Notes: generated from the sequence alone by a model not told the origin. A stretch of DNA of 56,183 nucleotides from Clostridium uliginosum (GCF_900112485.1 NZ_FOMG01000026.1:1-56183); one strand, 5' to 3'. Numbered from the stretch's first letter, positions 33,398 to 43,110 are shown. Translations and numbers: made by a program.

Positions 33398-34843
33398 CTA
33401 GTATCCTTTATTTTTAAGTTCTGATACAATCTCTACATATTTTTCTATTACATCAAAGCCTTTATAATCATCTCTTCTTAAATCTATAATATCTCCATGA
33501 GAGATTCCTCGTCTATGCTTATTTTTCAACACACCTTTGAATTCTCCCCATTTAGCAGAATCAATGGCTACTAAGCCATCATTTTCGCCTTCTGTTAACT
33601 TCACTAAAATATAAGGAATAGTCACTACATAATCACTAAACATGTTTCTTACTACTGTTGCATAACTTTGATAGTAGACTTGCTCTACATCTTTTACTTC
33701 TTTATTAAATTTTTTACTATGATTAGTGGAAAATTGCCTACTCGCCGTATAAAAATCAGGATTTTTATCACCCAATACTCTATAATATTTATCAAATGAC
33801 CTTGCAATAGCTTTATAAATCCTATCAGGTATATTACAAGCAATATCAACAAATTTACATCCTCTATGTGGTGATGAAATCATTGTTAGCGATGCAACAT
33901 AATTCCCCATATCTAACTTACTAATCATATAACGTGCATCTAATCCACCTTTTGAGTGTGCAATAATATTTACTTTTTCAGCCCCTGTTTCTTTTACAAT
34001 ATCAAGAATTTTATTTTTAATATCCTGTGCATTATACGCAACTGTTCCCCAAGCTTCTTGGTTTCCATAATAAACCGTTGCACCATTACGAATTAGTTCC
34101 TTAGGTATTCTTCCCCAATAATTAATATATTTTAAATCTCTAAATCCAACGCCATGAACTAACACAAGAGGATATTTTGTTTTACATATCTGTGAATCAA
34201 CACGTGCTTCATTATTAATTACTTTATAACACTCATGATCGTACTCTATTCTTGCAATATGACAAGCATATAACATTATGAAAATATTTACAATCGGAAT
34301 GAAAACCCAAAAAGCTATTATAAGTCTTTTTATTATATTTAGCCTTCTTGAAGTACATAAGATTCTTAGCATCCCATTTGTAAGTAACACAATAATATTT
34401 AATCCCGTAATAATGCTGTCTATTACAAAAACATTATTAAAGATAGCGTTATCGTGTATTACCCTAAAGATAATTATGTATATTATGCTTTGAATAAATG
34501 CTACATATAGTCCATAGAGAACAAGACTTCTTCCACCTATCATTACCCTTAATCTAAGATTTACAATTCCCTTTTGGGTATTTGCAACTATATTTACCTT
34601 CATCCAAATATAAAAAATTAAAAGAATTATTTCAGTTAAAATAATCCATTTGCATATAACTTTATCTTGTCCAAATTTAGTATGTTCGCTAAAAAAGTAC
34701 CCTAACAAAACAATATGTGGGGCAAAAATAAAATATATGTTCATGAAACTTTTATGTAACAAAGATACCTTCTTACTAATATCTAAGCATATGATACTAA
34801 GTACTATTATTGTTAAAACAAAAGTTATTATAAATCCTATCAT
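33398..34843 (-). CDS. Membrane-anchored alpha/beta-hydrolase (lipase/esterase-like)
   Basis: A 481-residue protein. Residues 1-205 hold about six membrane helices; the rest is an alpha/beta hydrolase starting at KYPLVLVHGVGFRDLKYINYWGRIPKELI (about 225-252; oxyanion region HGVG) with nucleophile elbow IIAHSKGGLDARYMI near 295 (Ser in HSKGG), and a late His in RRGISHGDIIDL near 450. The pattern resembles PGAP1-like and triacylglycerol lipases. A fused multi-helix anchor of this length is unusual for the family. Its substrate could be a membrane lipid or lipoprotein (inference). The start lies within an AGGATGGATTTGACT context at 34843, 31 bp from the next gene upstream. Confidence 0.83.
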   Translation of the reverse strand: MIGFIITFVLTIIVLSIICLDISKKVSLLHKSFMNIYFIFAPHIVLLGYFFSEHTKFGQDKVICKWIILTEIILLIFYIWMKVNIVANTQKGIVNLRLRVMIGGRSLVLYGLYVAFIQSIIYIIIFRVIHDNAIFNNVFVIDSIITGLNIIVLLTNGMLRILCTSRRLNIIKRLIIAFWVFIPIVNIFIMLYACHIARIEYDHECYKVINNEARVDSQICKTKYPLVLVHGVGFRDLKYINYWGRIPKELIRNGATVYYGNQEAWGTVAYNAQDIKNKILDIVKETGAEKVNIIAHSKGGLDARYMISKLDMGNYVASLTMISSPHRGCKFVDIACNIPDRIYKAIARSFDKYYRVLGDKNPDFYTASRQFSTNHSKKFNKEVKDVEQVYYQSYATVVRNMFSDYVVTIPYILVKLTEGENDGLVAIDSAKWGEFKGVLKNKHRRGISHGDIIDLRRDDYKGFDVIEKYVEIVSELKNKGY

Positions 34844-34874
34844 TAGTCAAATCCATCCTTTAGTTCTTAGGTTA

Positions 34875-35468
34875 TTAATAAAATATTCTGTTGTTACTTA
34901 ACATTTTTTTAGCTTTAAGTATAGCTGTTTCACACTTGTATTTAAGTGTATTCGCCTCTATAAATTTTAGCATTTCAATTAATCCTATGGTGAAATTCCC
35001 AAAAGCAATTTTAGAATCACAGCTTTTAAAAACAAGACCTTTTGCATTAGAAAATGTAATCATTTCTATATCAAGTAATTTTATAGTTTTGCTTGAAAAT
35101 ATCTTTTTTGACGTGATTGCATCTTTGGAAACAATTATTTTACACTTAAAAAACATTATAATTAGTTTCATTCCAATTAGCATAAATAATGCTGTTAAAG
35201 AATAGCCGCAAATATATAAGGTGTCTAGCATGTCCTTATTTATATTATTTTCCTCCATAATTTCAACAACATAATAATCCATAAAGACAGCACACAGCGA
35301 AAATATTAAAACCAAAAGTATTCCACAAAGTAAAAACAAACCATTTTTTTTAAATACCATATCACCATTTTCATTAATTTCAGGTTTTTTAGTATACATA
35401 TTAACTATAATGTTATGAGATATTCCTGCTCCAGACAATTTAAATACATCCTTTCTGTTTATTAACAT
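34875..35468 (-). CDS. Two-helix membrane protein with PH-like domain
   Basis: A 197-residue protein. Two helices (about 45-70 and 88-112) are followed by a C-terminal domain from about 118 (CKIIVSKDAITSKKIFSSKTIKLLDIEMITFSNAKGLVFKSCDSKIAFG) whose beta-strand pattern is that of bacterial PH-like (bPH) domains. No enzymatic motif. It lies 31 bp upstream of the lipase-like gene and is probably in its operon, perhaps acting on the same membrane process. Family name not certain. Confidence 0.7.
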   Translation of the reverse strand: MLINRKDVFKLSGAGISHNIIVNMYTKKPEINENGDMVFKKNGLFLLCGILLVLIFSLCAVFMDYYVVEIMEENNINKDMLDTLYICGYSLTALFMLIGMKLIIMFFKCKIIVSKDAITSKKIFSSKTIKLLDIEMITFSNAKGLVFKSCDSKIAFGNFTIGLIEMLKFIEANTLKYKCETAILKAKKMLSNNRIFY

Positions 35469-35606
35469 TTTTATTTAATACAAATATAGGCTATTATAAC
35501 ATATTATTCTGTATCCAATAAATTTTCTTATAACATTACTTGAAATTTCTCTTTCTTTTCTATCAAATACTATATAAAATTCAGCTAAATATAATTTAAA
35601 TCTATG

Positions 35607-35644
35607 AAAAAATAACAGACCAATCTACTAGTCTGTTATTTTTT
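35607..35644. terminator. Bidirectional terminator
   Basis: AAAAAATAACAGAC with GTCTGTTATTTTTT around ten bases; T-runs on both sides. It serves the gene at 35709-36344. Confidence 0.8.
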
Positions 35645-35695
35645 TATGTAACTTAATTATTTCTCATAGATATTCATAGTTATAATGGTTTATAA

Positions 35696-35728
35696 TATCA
35701 ACACTATTTTAAAGCATAGCTCTGTATA
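35696..35728. repeat. R1 half-element
   Basis: AATATCAACACTATTTTAAAGCATAGCT, one R1 end in reverse orientation, overlapping the last codons of the DUF2238 gene, so part of the repeat is translated. Confidence 0.5.
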
Positions 35729-36344
35729 AAAATGAATCATGAAGCCTTGAAAGCCCTAATAATGAACAAATTGCACCTAATAAAGCAAAAAACATATCCC
35801 ATTGCGTATCCCAAACATCTCCCTGGGTTCCTAAAAAAGCATCTGCCGCACTACCAGTAGCTTCTGCTACTACCCATTCTATTAATTCGTATGATGCACT
35901 TATTGCTAGGCAAATACAAATAATTAGAAAAAATAATAATTTACCTCTTTTTAGTGATGACTTACGCAACAATATTTCTCTACTTATCATTGCAGGAACA
36001 AATCCCTGTGCAAAATGACCTAAACGATCATAATAATTTCTAGAAAGATTCAGATAATCTCTTAACCAATTAAAAAAAGGCATTTCTGCATATGTATAAT
36101 GTGCACCTATAAGCAAAATAATAGCATGTACTAGTATAAAAACGTAAACTAAGTTAGTTAGTCTAAAACTATTGTAAGTAGCCAATATTACTATTAGACC
36201 TATAATGACAGGTAATGCTTCTAGAAACCATGTAAATAAATCTTTAGGACTTATTAAAGACCATATAAATATCGCACTAAATATAAATAACATCATTATA
36301 TGAAGATAGTTTACTTCTTGGTTATTTTTTTCGTGTTTAATCAT
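35709..36344 (-). CDS. DUF2238 (YjdF-family) membrane protein
   Basis: A 211-residue integral membrane protein with about six helices. Conserved residues of the family are seen in YAEMPFFNWLRDYLNLSRNYYDRLGHFAQGFVPAM (about 104-138), ASYELIEWVVAEATG near 168-182 and QGDVWDTQWDMFFALLGA near 192-208. The Asp/Glu/His in these segments may bind a metal or lipid, but the function is not known. I start at 36344 because GGAGGTTACA lies just upstream; the ORF extends four codons further. The last codons overlap an R1 half-element. Confidence 0.82.
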   Translation of the reverse strand: MIKHEKNNQEVNYLHIMMLFIFSAIFIWSLISPKDLFTWFLEALPVIIGLIVILATYNSFRLTNLVYVFILVHAIILLIGAHYTYAEMPFFNWLRDYLNLSRNYYDRLGHFAQGFVPAMISREILLRKSSLKRGKLLFFLIICICLAISASYELIEWVVAEATGSAADAFLGTQGDVWDTQWDMFFALLGAICSLLGLSRLHDSFLYRAML

Positions 36345-36692
36345 TGTAACCTCCAAATTTTAGATTTAATAATTAGGGATATGCACTTTCGATGGTTACT
36401 GTCACCTATGCTTCTTTAAACTTAATAATTGAGCTAATGCGACCCCGATTAAAATAAATACAATTTATATACATTTTAAAAATTATATCTCAATTATAGA
36501 ATATAATGCTATCAAAGAAAATATTTTCTGTAATTTTGTTTTGATAATATTCCTTAGAAAGTGATTATTGAAAACTTGCGAAAAATATAATTTGCTCATA
36601 ATTAGAGTACCAATAAAAGACATTCTTTTGGCTGGTCTTTTATTATGCTTTAAATAATATACTTATTATGGATTATATACTTAATTTGCAAT

Positions 36693-36711
36693 CATAATTA
36701 TAATCATTCTT
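36693..36711. promoter_or_regulatory. Possible Fur box before the amine oxidase gene
   Basis: ATAATTATAATCATTCT matches the 19 bp Fur consensus GATAATGATAATCATTATC at 15 positions by my alignment. It lies about 20 bases before the ribosome site. AT-rich DNA gives such matches by chance, so this is tentative. The rest of 36345-36692 shows a hairpin at 36610-36645 (AATAAAAGAC/GTCTTTTATT) and nothing else. Confidence 0.35.
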
Positions 36712-36733
36712 ATTCAAAAGGAGTTGAATTCAT

Positions 36734-38449
36734 TTGCCTAAAGAAATTAAATATATACAACCAATTAATCCAACTGATGAAGACAGGCATAATATGTTAA
36801 AGATTGCTCTAGAAAAAGCAAATCATATTGAAGATTTTAATAATATAGTAGAGCTACTTAGTCCACCAAAGGATATTACAACAATTGCCTCTCCAATAAG
36901 TTGTAAAGGACTTAAGGTTGGTATAATAGGCGGTGGTCTTGCAGGATTATCTTCTGCTTTTGAGCTTAGAAAACTTGGCTTTGATATTACAATCTTTGAA
37001 ATGCAGGAAAAACGTATTGGAGGTAGAGTTTATACTCATTACTTTGATAAGGATAAAAGATTTTATGGTGAGCTTGGAGCTATGCGCATACCTATAAGTC
37101 ATGAAACTACATGGCATTATATAAATCTTTTTGATTTAAAAACAAGACCTTTTATTCAAACAAATGAAAATGCATTTATCTATGTAAGAAATAAGCGTGC
37201 AAAAAATGATTCTGAAGGTAAAAGTGTAATGGAAAAAATTTATCCTGACTTTAATCTAACATCGTGGGAAAAAAATACACCCTGGCCAGAACTCATTGAT
37301 TATGCACTAGGAAGTAATTTATTAAAAATAAGTCCAGACATAAGAAAAGAGCTATTACAAATTAAAAAACAATATTCAACGCCAATTAAATATTTTGGCA
37401 ATCTAAGTATACGAGAAGTACTTGAAAAAATGGGTTTAAGTGAAGGAGCTATAGAACTAATCTCAAGCGTTTCTCCTTTCTTAGGTTCTTTTTATTATAA
37501 TAGTTATTTTGAAAGTTTGCAGGAAGACTATAGCGTAGATTCTGCTTATAGATATGAAATAATTGATGGAGCAGTTAACCTACCACTTTCTTTTTATAAT
37601 TCTTTAATGTCAAAAAGACCAAAAGAATACTATAATATTGAAAAAGAAGATGTAGGAAAAGTAAGTTGGGAAAATGGACAAACAGTAACTAGTATATTTA
37701 AAGAAAATAATAAAATTTCACTTGAATATACAAATGAAAACTCTTCAAAAACTTCTCACCAAACCTTTGACTTTGTTATTTGCACAATTCCTTTTTCCAG
37801 TTTGCGTAATGTAAGTGTATATCCTATGTTTAGTACTGAAAAAATGCAGGCAATAAAAGAAGTCAATTATACAGCATCTCAAAAAACTATTTTTATGTGT
37901 AATGAACGTTTCTGGGAAAAAGGAGATGATAAAATAATAGGAGGAGGTTCTTTTACAGATTTGCCAATCACAAGTATATGGTATCCTAATGATAATATTC
38001 GCGTTAATACTAATCATATGGAAAACAAGAAAATTTCTAATAAAAATAAAAAATACAATTTAAATGATGATGCTGGAGTTCTTTTAGCATCCTACAATCT
38101 TAATCAAGACGCAATACGTTTAGGCAATTTAGACGACAAAACACGTATTGAAGAAATAAAAAGACAGGTTGAGGCTGTTCATGACCTTCCAAATGGATAT
38201 CTTGATTCAATAGTGAAAGATTTTAGAACTGTTGAGTGGAATAATGAAAAGGGATCTTTGGGAGCATTTTGCTATTTCATGCCTAATCAACAAAATCTTT
38301 TCTCATATGCAATGATAAAACCTGAATATAACAATAGCGTATATTTCGCTGGAGAGCATACTTCTCTAACACATGGTTGGATGCAGGGAGCTGTAAATAG
38401 TGGGATGAAAGTAGCTAATGCTATAGCAAAATATTGTGAAAGTATGTAA
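36734..38449 (+). CDS. FAD-dependent flavin amine oxidase family protein
   Basis: A 571-residue flavoprotein. After about 55 N-terminal residues, the FAD-binding Rossmann motif is VGIIGGGLAGLSSAFELRKLG with the ribose-binding Glu in ITIFEMQEKRIGGRVYTH (about 58-105). The flavin-contacting end is NNSVYFAGEHTSLTHGWMQGAVNSGMKVANAI near 535-566. This is the MAO/L-amino acid oxidase/tryptophan 2-monooxygenase superfamily; the substrate cannot be assigned. An oxygen-using oxidase in an anaerobe is notable; it may serve oxygen removal or natural-product chemistry (inference). Starts with TTG at 36734 after AAAGGAG. It stands alone on the plus strand. Confidence 0.85.
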   Translation: MPKEIKYIQPINPTDEDRHNMLKIALEKANHIEDFNNIVELLSPPKDITTIASPISCKGLKVGIIGGGLAGLSSAFELRKLGFDITIFEMQEKRIGGRVYTHYFDKDKRFYGELGAMRIPISHETTWHYINLFDLKTRPFIQTNENAFIYVRNKRAKNDSEGKSVMEKIYPDFNLTSWEKNTPWPELIDYALGSNLLKISPDIRKELLQIKKQYSTPIKYFGNLSIREVLEKMGLSEGAIELISSVSPFLGSFYYNSYFESLQEDYSVDSAYRYEIIDGAVNLPLSFYNSLMSKRPKEYYNIEKEDVGKVSWENGQTVTSIFKENNKISLEYTNENSSKTSHQTFDFVICTIPFSSLRNVSVYPMFSTEKMQAIKEVNYTASQKTIFMCNERFWEKGDDKIIGGGSFTDLPITSIWYPNDNIRVNTNHMENKKISNKNKKYNLNDDAGVLLASYNLNQDAIRLGNLDDKTRIEEIKRQVEAVHDLPNGYLDSIVKDFRTVEWNNEKGSLGAFCYFMPNQQNLFSYAMIKPEYNNSVYFAGEHTSLTHGWMQGAVNSGMKVANAIAKYCESM

Positions 38450-38456
38450 TAAGAAC

Positions 38457-38493
38457 CTTCCTTAAAATAGAGATTTAATTTCTATTTTGGAAG
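38457..38493 (+). terminator. Hairpin after the amine oxidase gene
   Basis: CTTCC-TAAAATAGA pairs with TCTATTTT-GGAAG, followed after a few bases by a T-rich stretch. Moderate terminator. Confidence 0.5.
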
Positions 38494-38523
38494 ACTCTAT
38501 TTTAATTTAATTATTTTTTAATT

Positions 38524-38565
38524 TGGCTATGTTTTAACAGAGTGTTGATATTAAAACAAAGCGTT
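38524..38565. repeat. Short R1 palindrome
   Basis: GGCTATGTTTTAA, then CAGAGTGTTGATA, then TTAAAACAAAGC. Compact form of R1 with one TGTTGATAT block. Confidence 0.6.
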
Positions 38566-38590
38566 AAATTTTTATTATGCTGTATTTATT

Positions 38591-38734
38591 TTAAGGCACA
38601 TGAAAGAAAATAACAAGTCCAAGATGCGATGTATATTTTGCGTCAGGCAAGGAAGTAGAATGGCCATTCTACTGACGCAGCATGACACGAAATAGACTAT
38701 CATATTGACTTGTTATTTTTTTGAATATGCCTAA
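38591..38734. repeat. Palindromic repeat element R2-e
   Basis: Starts TTAAGGCACATGAAAGAAAA with AACAAGTCC and ends TGACTTGTTATTTTTTTGAA with TATGCCTAA. The core has AGTAGAATGGCCATTCTACT, a perfect 20 bp palindrome, and GCGTC/GACGC. It ends a few bases after the acetyltransferase stop codon. Confidence 0.75.
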
Positions 38735-38740
38735 TATGCC

Positions 38741-39397
38741 TTATATATTCATCCATTCTTCAGTATTAAACGATATCTGTTGAATATCATTTATAAGCTT
38801 GCAAGTATGATAACCATCCGCCACTGCATGATTTACAAATATGGAAAAAGGGAGCATTACTTTATTATTTTCCTTAAAATACTTCCCAAATAAAATAGTT
38901 GGAAAAAGCATTTTTGACTCACTATAAGTATCAATTCCATACCCAGTAAAGCTAAGCCAAGGAATTGAAGAAATTGGACAAAAGTTTTTAGGGGTATTGG
39001 GTTTTGCCTTAATACCCTTTATATCTTTGTATTTTTCCAAATCCATAATAGCAGCTCTATAAAATACAGAAAAATCTTCGTTATATTCTGTCCATATATC
39101 AGAGAAAGTTTTATCATCATTATGAAATATAGTATAAGATGGATTAATATAATCCCAATACCCTAATATATCATCTTTATCAAAACTTATTCTAAATTCC
39201 TTATTTTGATTTATTGCCTTAGTAATTATATATATAAATGTAGGATAAAATCTTATTTTTTTATTTTTTACTTTTAATAAAAGTTCAGTAATGTCTATAT
39301 TAGTATTTAGATTATATTTGCATTTAACAATATTAATATAATAATCAAAATACTCTTTACGTTCCCAATTATCTAAATCAATATGATTAAAATTCAT
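38741..39397 (-). CDS. Chloramphenicol acetyltransferase-like protein
   Basis: A 218-residue protein with the length and fold pattern of trimeric type A CAT. The start FNHIDLDNWERKEYFDYYIN is typical, and the C-terminal active-site motif is FVNHAVADGYH (catalytic His within HAVADG, usually HHAVCDGFH) near residues 188-198. SIPWLSFTGYGI near 143 matches the conserved SxPWxxF. It would transfer acetyl from acetyl-CoA to a hydroxyl group, chloramphenicol or another acceptor. Replacement of the HH pair by NH leaves the catalytic second His intact. Resistance is not proved. AGGAGGAAATAAG gives the start. Confidence 0.85.
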   Translation of the reverse strand: MNFNHIDLDNWERKEYFDYYINIVKCKYNLNTNIDITELLLKVKNKKIRFYPTFIYIITKAINQNKEFRISFDKDDILGYWDYINPSYTIFHNDDKTFSDIWTEYNEDFSVFYRAAIMDLEKYKDIKGIKAKPNTPKNFCPISSIPWLSFTGYGIDTYSESKMLFPTILFGKYFKENNKVMLPFSIFVNHAVADGYHTCKLINDIQQISFNTEEWMNI

Positions 39398-39564
39398 ACT
39401 TATTTCCTCCTACCTCAATATTCTAGTTGTAACATTTGATATAATACTAAATACTTATCTACCCAACATTATAACTATATTTTAATTTATTATTCTTATT
39501 TCTTTTTCTACATTTCATCCCTTTGGGGGAATTCACGCTTAATAAATTTGTATAATTTTTCATT

Positions 39565-39728
39565 TAGGCATATGAAAGAAAATAACAAGTCCAAAATGTC
39601 ATGATTATTTTTCATTAGGCAAGGAATTAGATTGGTCTCATAGTGGTGCTATTAGAACAATCTGCTGACACAGCCTAATAAAAAATAGGCTTGACAGATG
39701 GACTTATTATTTAATTGATTATGCCTTA
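39565..39728. repeat. Palindromic repeat element R2-a' (inverted near-identical copy of R2-a)
   Basis: The reverse complement of this element equals 1486-1650 except for three substitutions I can find. It stands in the gap before tRNA-fMet. Near identity over about 165 bp, with unrelated flanks, indicates recent copying. Confidence 0.88.
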
Positions 39729-39878
39729 TGATATCACTTACAACATCAACTCATATTCATAGTTACAATTACTTTTTTTATTAAATACCTCTATTTAAAA
39801 ACTAATTAGTTTAATTTCTTGACTTTTTTGGTTTATTAAGGTATATTAAGACCCTAGGCAAAATTATAAATATATTAA

Positions 39879-39954
<76 letters not shown>

Positions 39955-39957
39955 TAT

Positions 39958-39988
39958 AAACACCTATACTTATGTATAGGTGTTTTTT
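39958..39988 (+). terminator. Terminator of tRNA-fMet
   Basis: AAACACCTATAC, TTAT loop, GTATAGGTGTTT plus further T residues; perfect 12 bp stem. Confidence 0.9.
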
Positions 39989-40035
39989 ATTTTAGCTATG
40001 CTTTAAAACAGCACCTTTACTTTATATTAAACTTT

Positions 40036-40260
40036 GGCTATGTTTTAGAATAGTGTTGATATTGTTACATTTTTGTTAAGTGGGCATTAGAATTTAACTT
40101 TTAGAATTCTTAATGAGTATTGTCACATTAATTGCTTGTCCGAAGATTGTCTTTGGAGCAAGCTGGAATGGGACCATACTCATTTAGATGTTCTTAAGTT
40201 TAATTCTTTAGCCCACTGAACAATATGTAACAATATCAACACGGTTTTAAAACATAGCCT
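40036..40260. repeat. Long R1 element R1-e, 225 bp
   Basis: Terminal inverted repeats of about 50 bp: GGCTATGTTTTAGAATAG, TGTTGATATTGTTACAT, then AAGTGGGC; right end GCCCACT, ATGTAACAATATCAACA, CGGTTTTAAAACATAGCC. An inner stem pairs GCTTGTCC with GGAGCAAGC-type sequence. It shares its whole core with 42752-43041. No ORF. Confidence 0.85.
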
Positions 40261-40312
40261 AAACTTTAAACACAAAACTTAAATATTGAATAATTCTTAA
40301 ATTTACTTTAGT

Positions 40313-42415
40313 TTATTTAAAACTAACATTAAATACAGCACCCTTGTCTCCCATAAATACAACATGGTATCCATCTGCTAAGGAAATACTATTTTCACCA
40401 CTTATATAACTATAATTAACACATGAACCATTTGCATCATAAACAGCAAATGCACCATTTATAGGAAGTTCTACTTTCATAGTTTTATCAGCCATTTCAG
40501 ATGATACGGTGTACCATTTTGCATATCCATCTTGTGCAATTGTAACTGTAGCTAAATCTTTACTTAAAGCTGGAACTGCATCAGAACTTACTGCAATGTT
40601 AGAACCTGTTTTAAGATATTCTACACCATTTTCTGTATAAAAATTATAATCAAATAAGTCACGACCTATTGTCCCTGGTATTTTAGTAATAGCTTTTGCT
40701 TCATTTTCATTTACAATTTTATGCCCCATTAAGTAACCAGGAGCTTCATCATTTAAAGTAATATGACGAGCATTAAAAAACTTCATATAGGTTTCAGATG
40801 TATATTTTTCATTTAACACATAGTAGTCTTTATTTTTGCGTGATTCCCATGCTGCTTTTAAATTATCACTAAGTGGATTTGAATCTACTTTCTGTAAATT
40901 GTAATCCCAAATAACAGTCTGTGGTAGTCCATCATAAGTTATATATGCTCTTCTTTCTAAATAAGTAACCCCATTTTTTTCTTCAACAAATTTGCATTTA
41001 CAATCGCCATCTGCTGAAGTGAAATATCCATCATCAGTATAAGTAAAAACTTGATCACTGCTTTTTGATGTCCCTACTATGCTAAGAGTTAAGGTTCCAT
41101 TAGGATCAACTGTACTATTTGCCATTATATTTCCTGCATTGTATAATCCTGAATATTTAGTAAGCTCTTTGGGCATCTGAGCAGTTTTGGATTCTGGTAG
41201 TGTTACATCTGGAAGTATTTTAGAAATAATACCTTTCTCTTTTAGAACTTGTAATAAAATACTTGTACCAAAAGCCTGATCATAACTGCTTGATCCACCA
41301 GAAGAGATAACTGCAACTGATAAACCATATTGTGGCAAGGTAATCATATTACCATGATAAGCAAATGTATCTCCACCTTTAGCTAAAGCAGTTATTCCAT
41401 ATCGATTAAATGGAAAACAATTCACACTATCCCAACCAAGTCCATAGCCTTGAATATTATCCTCTGATTTATTATATATCCCTTTTTCATACTCTTTTTG
41501 AGCCATTGCCTCAATAGATTTTTTTGATAAAATGCTATTATTAGTATCAGTAAAAATACGTGTAAATTGACAAAGATCTTCTGCCGTAGAATAAATACCA
41601 CCAGTACCAATAATATTTACATTTTCAACAGGTAGTTCTTTTTTGTCTGATGCATTATAAGCTTTCGATATACTTGTCCTATCAAAAGTATCACGTGGTG
41701 TCTTTGTATTAGAAAGCTCTAATGGCTTAGTAAAATTTTCGTGTATATAGGTTGTAAAATCCATACAACTAACTTGTTCAACAAGTAATTGAGCAAGTGT
41801 AAAACCATCATTGCAATAAACAGAAAACTCACCTGGATCTGCTTTTAATCTTTGAGTAGAGAGTTCAGAAAGAAGCTTATCATAGCCTATTGTATCATTA
41901 TCATTAAGCAAAAAAGTATTGTTAAAAGTTGTTCCCATAAGACCTGAAGAGTGGTTAATAAGCATTCTTGGAGTAATTTGTTTATAACGCTCATCAGCCA
42001 TCTTAAATTTTGGTATATAATTAACAACTGGCGTATCAAGATCAATTTTACCTTCGTCTACTAATTTCATAACCGAAGCTGCCACAAACATTTTACTCAT
42101 AGAACCAATACCATACATATTATCCTTTGTAAGTGATCTATTTTCTGCCTTATTATAAACACCAGCATTATCTGACAATACAATTTTCCCTGAATCAATA
42201 ACAGCATATTGAACACTTGTTGTGCCATATTTATTAACTAGCAATTGAGCTTGCTGCTTTATAGTCTCTGTCATTGATAAAGGCTCTTCAGCTTTATTTA
42301 CTTGAGTTACAGTTTGATTAGATGATGAATCTTTTTCAATGGCTAAAGCCTGTATAGAACTGAAATATGAAAAAACTAAAGTTAAAACTAATCCAGCAAT
42401 AATTTTTCTTTTCAT
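40313..42415 (-). CDS. Secreted serine hydrolase, beta-lactamase class C/PBP4*-like
   Basis: A 700-residue exported protein. Signal peptide about 1-25 (IIAGLVLTLVFSYFSSIQALA). The class C beta-lactamase/DD-peptidase domain covers about 50-390 with catalytic SMSK in YGIGSMSKMF (near 103-112), YCN in FSVYCNDGF (near 196) and the third motif as HGN in FAYHGNMITLP. The C-terminal 300 residues form beta-rich extra domains. Such proteins are mostly peptidases or esterases, not drug-resistance enzymes. A BlaR1/BlaI pair is encoded just upstream on the same strand but separated by a terminator and R1-f, and I see no BlaI operator before this gene. GGGGGGGATTATAAATG sets the start. Confidence 0.87.
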   Translation of the reverse strand: MKRKIIAGLVLTLVFSYFSSIQALAIEKDSSSNQTVTQVNKAEEPLSMTETIKQQAQLLVNKYGTTSVQYAVIDSGKIVLSDNAGVYNKAENRSLTKDNMYGIGSMSKMFVAASVMKLVDEGKIDLDTPVVNYIPKFKMADERYKQITPRMLINHSSGLMGTTFNNTFLLNDNDTIGYDKLLSELSTQRLKADPGEFSVYCNDGFTLAQLLVEQVSCMDFTTYIHENFTKPLELSNTKTPRDTFDRTSISKAYNASDKKELPVENVNIIGTGGIYSTAEDLCQFTRIFTDTNNSILSKKSIEAMAQKEYEKGIYNKSEDNIQGYGLGWDSVNCFPFNRYGITALAKGGDTFAYHGNMITLPQYGLSVAVISSGGSSSYDQAFGTSILLQVLKEKGIISKILPDVTLPESKTAQMPKELTKYSGLYNAGNIMANSTVDPNGTLTLSIVGTSKSSDQVFTYTDDGYFTSADGDCKCKFVEEKNGVTYLERRAYITYDGLPQTVIWDYNLQKVDSNPLSDNLKAAWESRKNKDYYVLNEKYTSETYMKFFNARHITLNDEAPGYLMGHKIVNENEAKAITKIPGTIGRDLFDYNFYTENGVEYLKTGSNIAVSSDAVPALSKDLATVTIAQDGYAKWYTVSSEMADKTMKVELPINGAFAVYDANGSCVNYSYISGENSISLADGYHVVFMGDKGAVFNVSFK

Positions 42416-42654
42416 TTATAATCCCCCCCTAATATTGCGTAAATGTACAATTAGATTATTATTTAATTAATTATAAAAATTAAAATTTAGATAAGAATTC
42501 CATTCATTAAGGTTTAGTTTAACACATTTAATTTTTATAGTAAAATTATTCTTAATACAGAAAATTATGGGTATATATTTAAAAACATTCTTATAGTACA
42601 TCTATTTTTACTACCGGTATATTTATATTACTCTTAACTTTTCCTTTTATCCCC

Positions 42655-42720
42655 ATAAAAAATACTCCCTTCATTGAAACAGTTTTATTATTTTAACTGT
42701 CTACTATAAAGGGAGGGTAT
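42655..42720 (-). terminator. Terminator downstream of blaR1
   Basis: Minus strand: ATACCCTCCCTTT, inner stem ACAGTTAAAA with TTTTAACTGT-type pairing, then AAGGGAGTATTTTTT. It isolates the regulatory operon from the serine hydrolase gene. Confidence 0.7.
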
Positions 42721-42751
42721 CACTAAATTAGAGGCTACTAATTTTTCATTC

Positions 42752-43041
42752 GCTCTGTTTTAATATAGTGTTGATATTGTTACATTTTTGTGAAGTGTGC
42801 ATTAGAATTCGACTTTTAGAACTCTTAAGTGAGATTCAAAATTTTATATTTTGTTTCTCGAACTTACTCAGCGAACGAATGTAAGTCGAGTTTCCTTGAA
42901 TATTGTCACATTAATCGCTTGTCCAAAACTTGTTTTTGGAACAAGCTGGAATGGGACTATATTCATTTAGATGTTCTTAAGTCCAATTCTTTAGCACTCT
43001 GAACAATATGTAACAATATCAACACGGTTTTAAAACAGAGA
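42752..43041. repeat. Long R1 element R1-f, 290 bp, with inserted module
   Basis: Same ends and core as R1-e (CTCTGTTTTAATATAG, TGTTGATATTGTTACAT; right end ATGTAACAATATCAACA, CGGTTTTAAAACAGAG). About 65 bp are added near 42832-42900; the reverse complement of this insert (starting AAACTCGACTTACATTCG then CTGAGTAAG and ACAAAATATAAAATTTTG) is like the insert in R2-d. Confidence 0.82.
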
Positions 43042-43110
43042 CTTTTCATTAAAATTATTTAAGTTGTAATATGGTTTTTTAGGTATTGAATTATAAAAAT
43101 GAATATCCTA

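Noticed and set aside
40313..42415. Serine hydrolase as the BlaI-controlled beta-lactamase
   Set aside because: No TACA-NN-TGTA dyad is visible before it, and a terminator and repeat R1-f separate it from blaI-blaR1. The TGTACAATTAG near 42444 is only a partial match.
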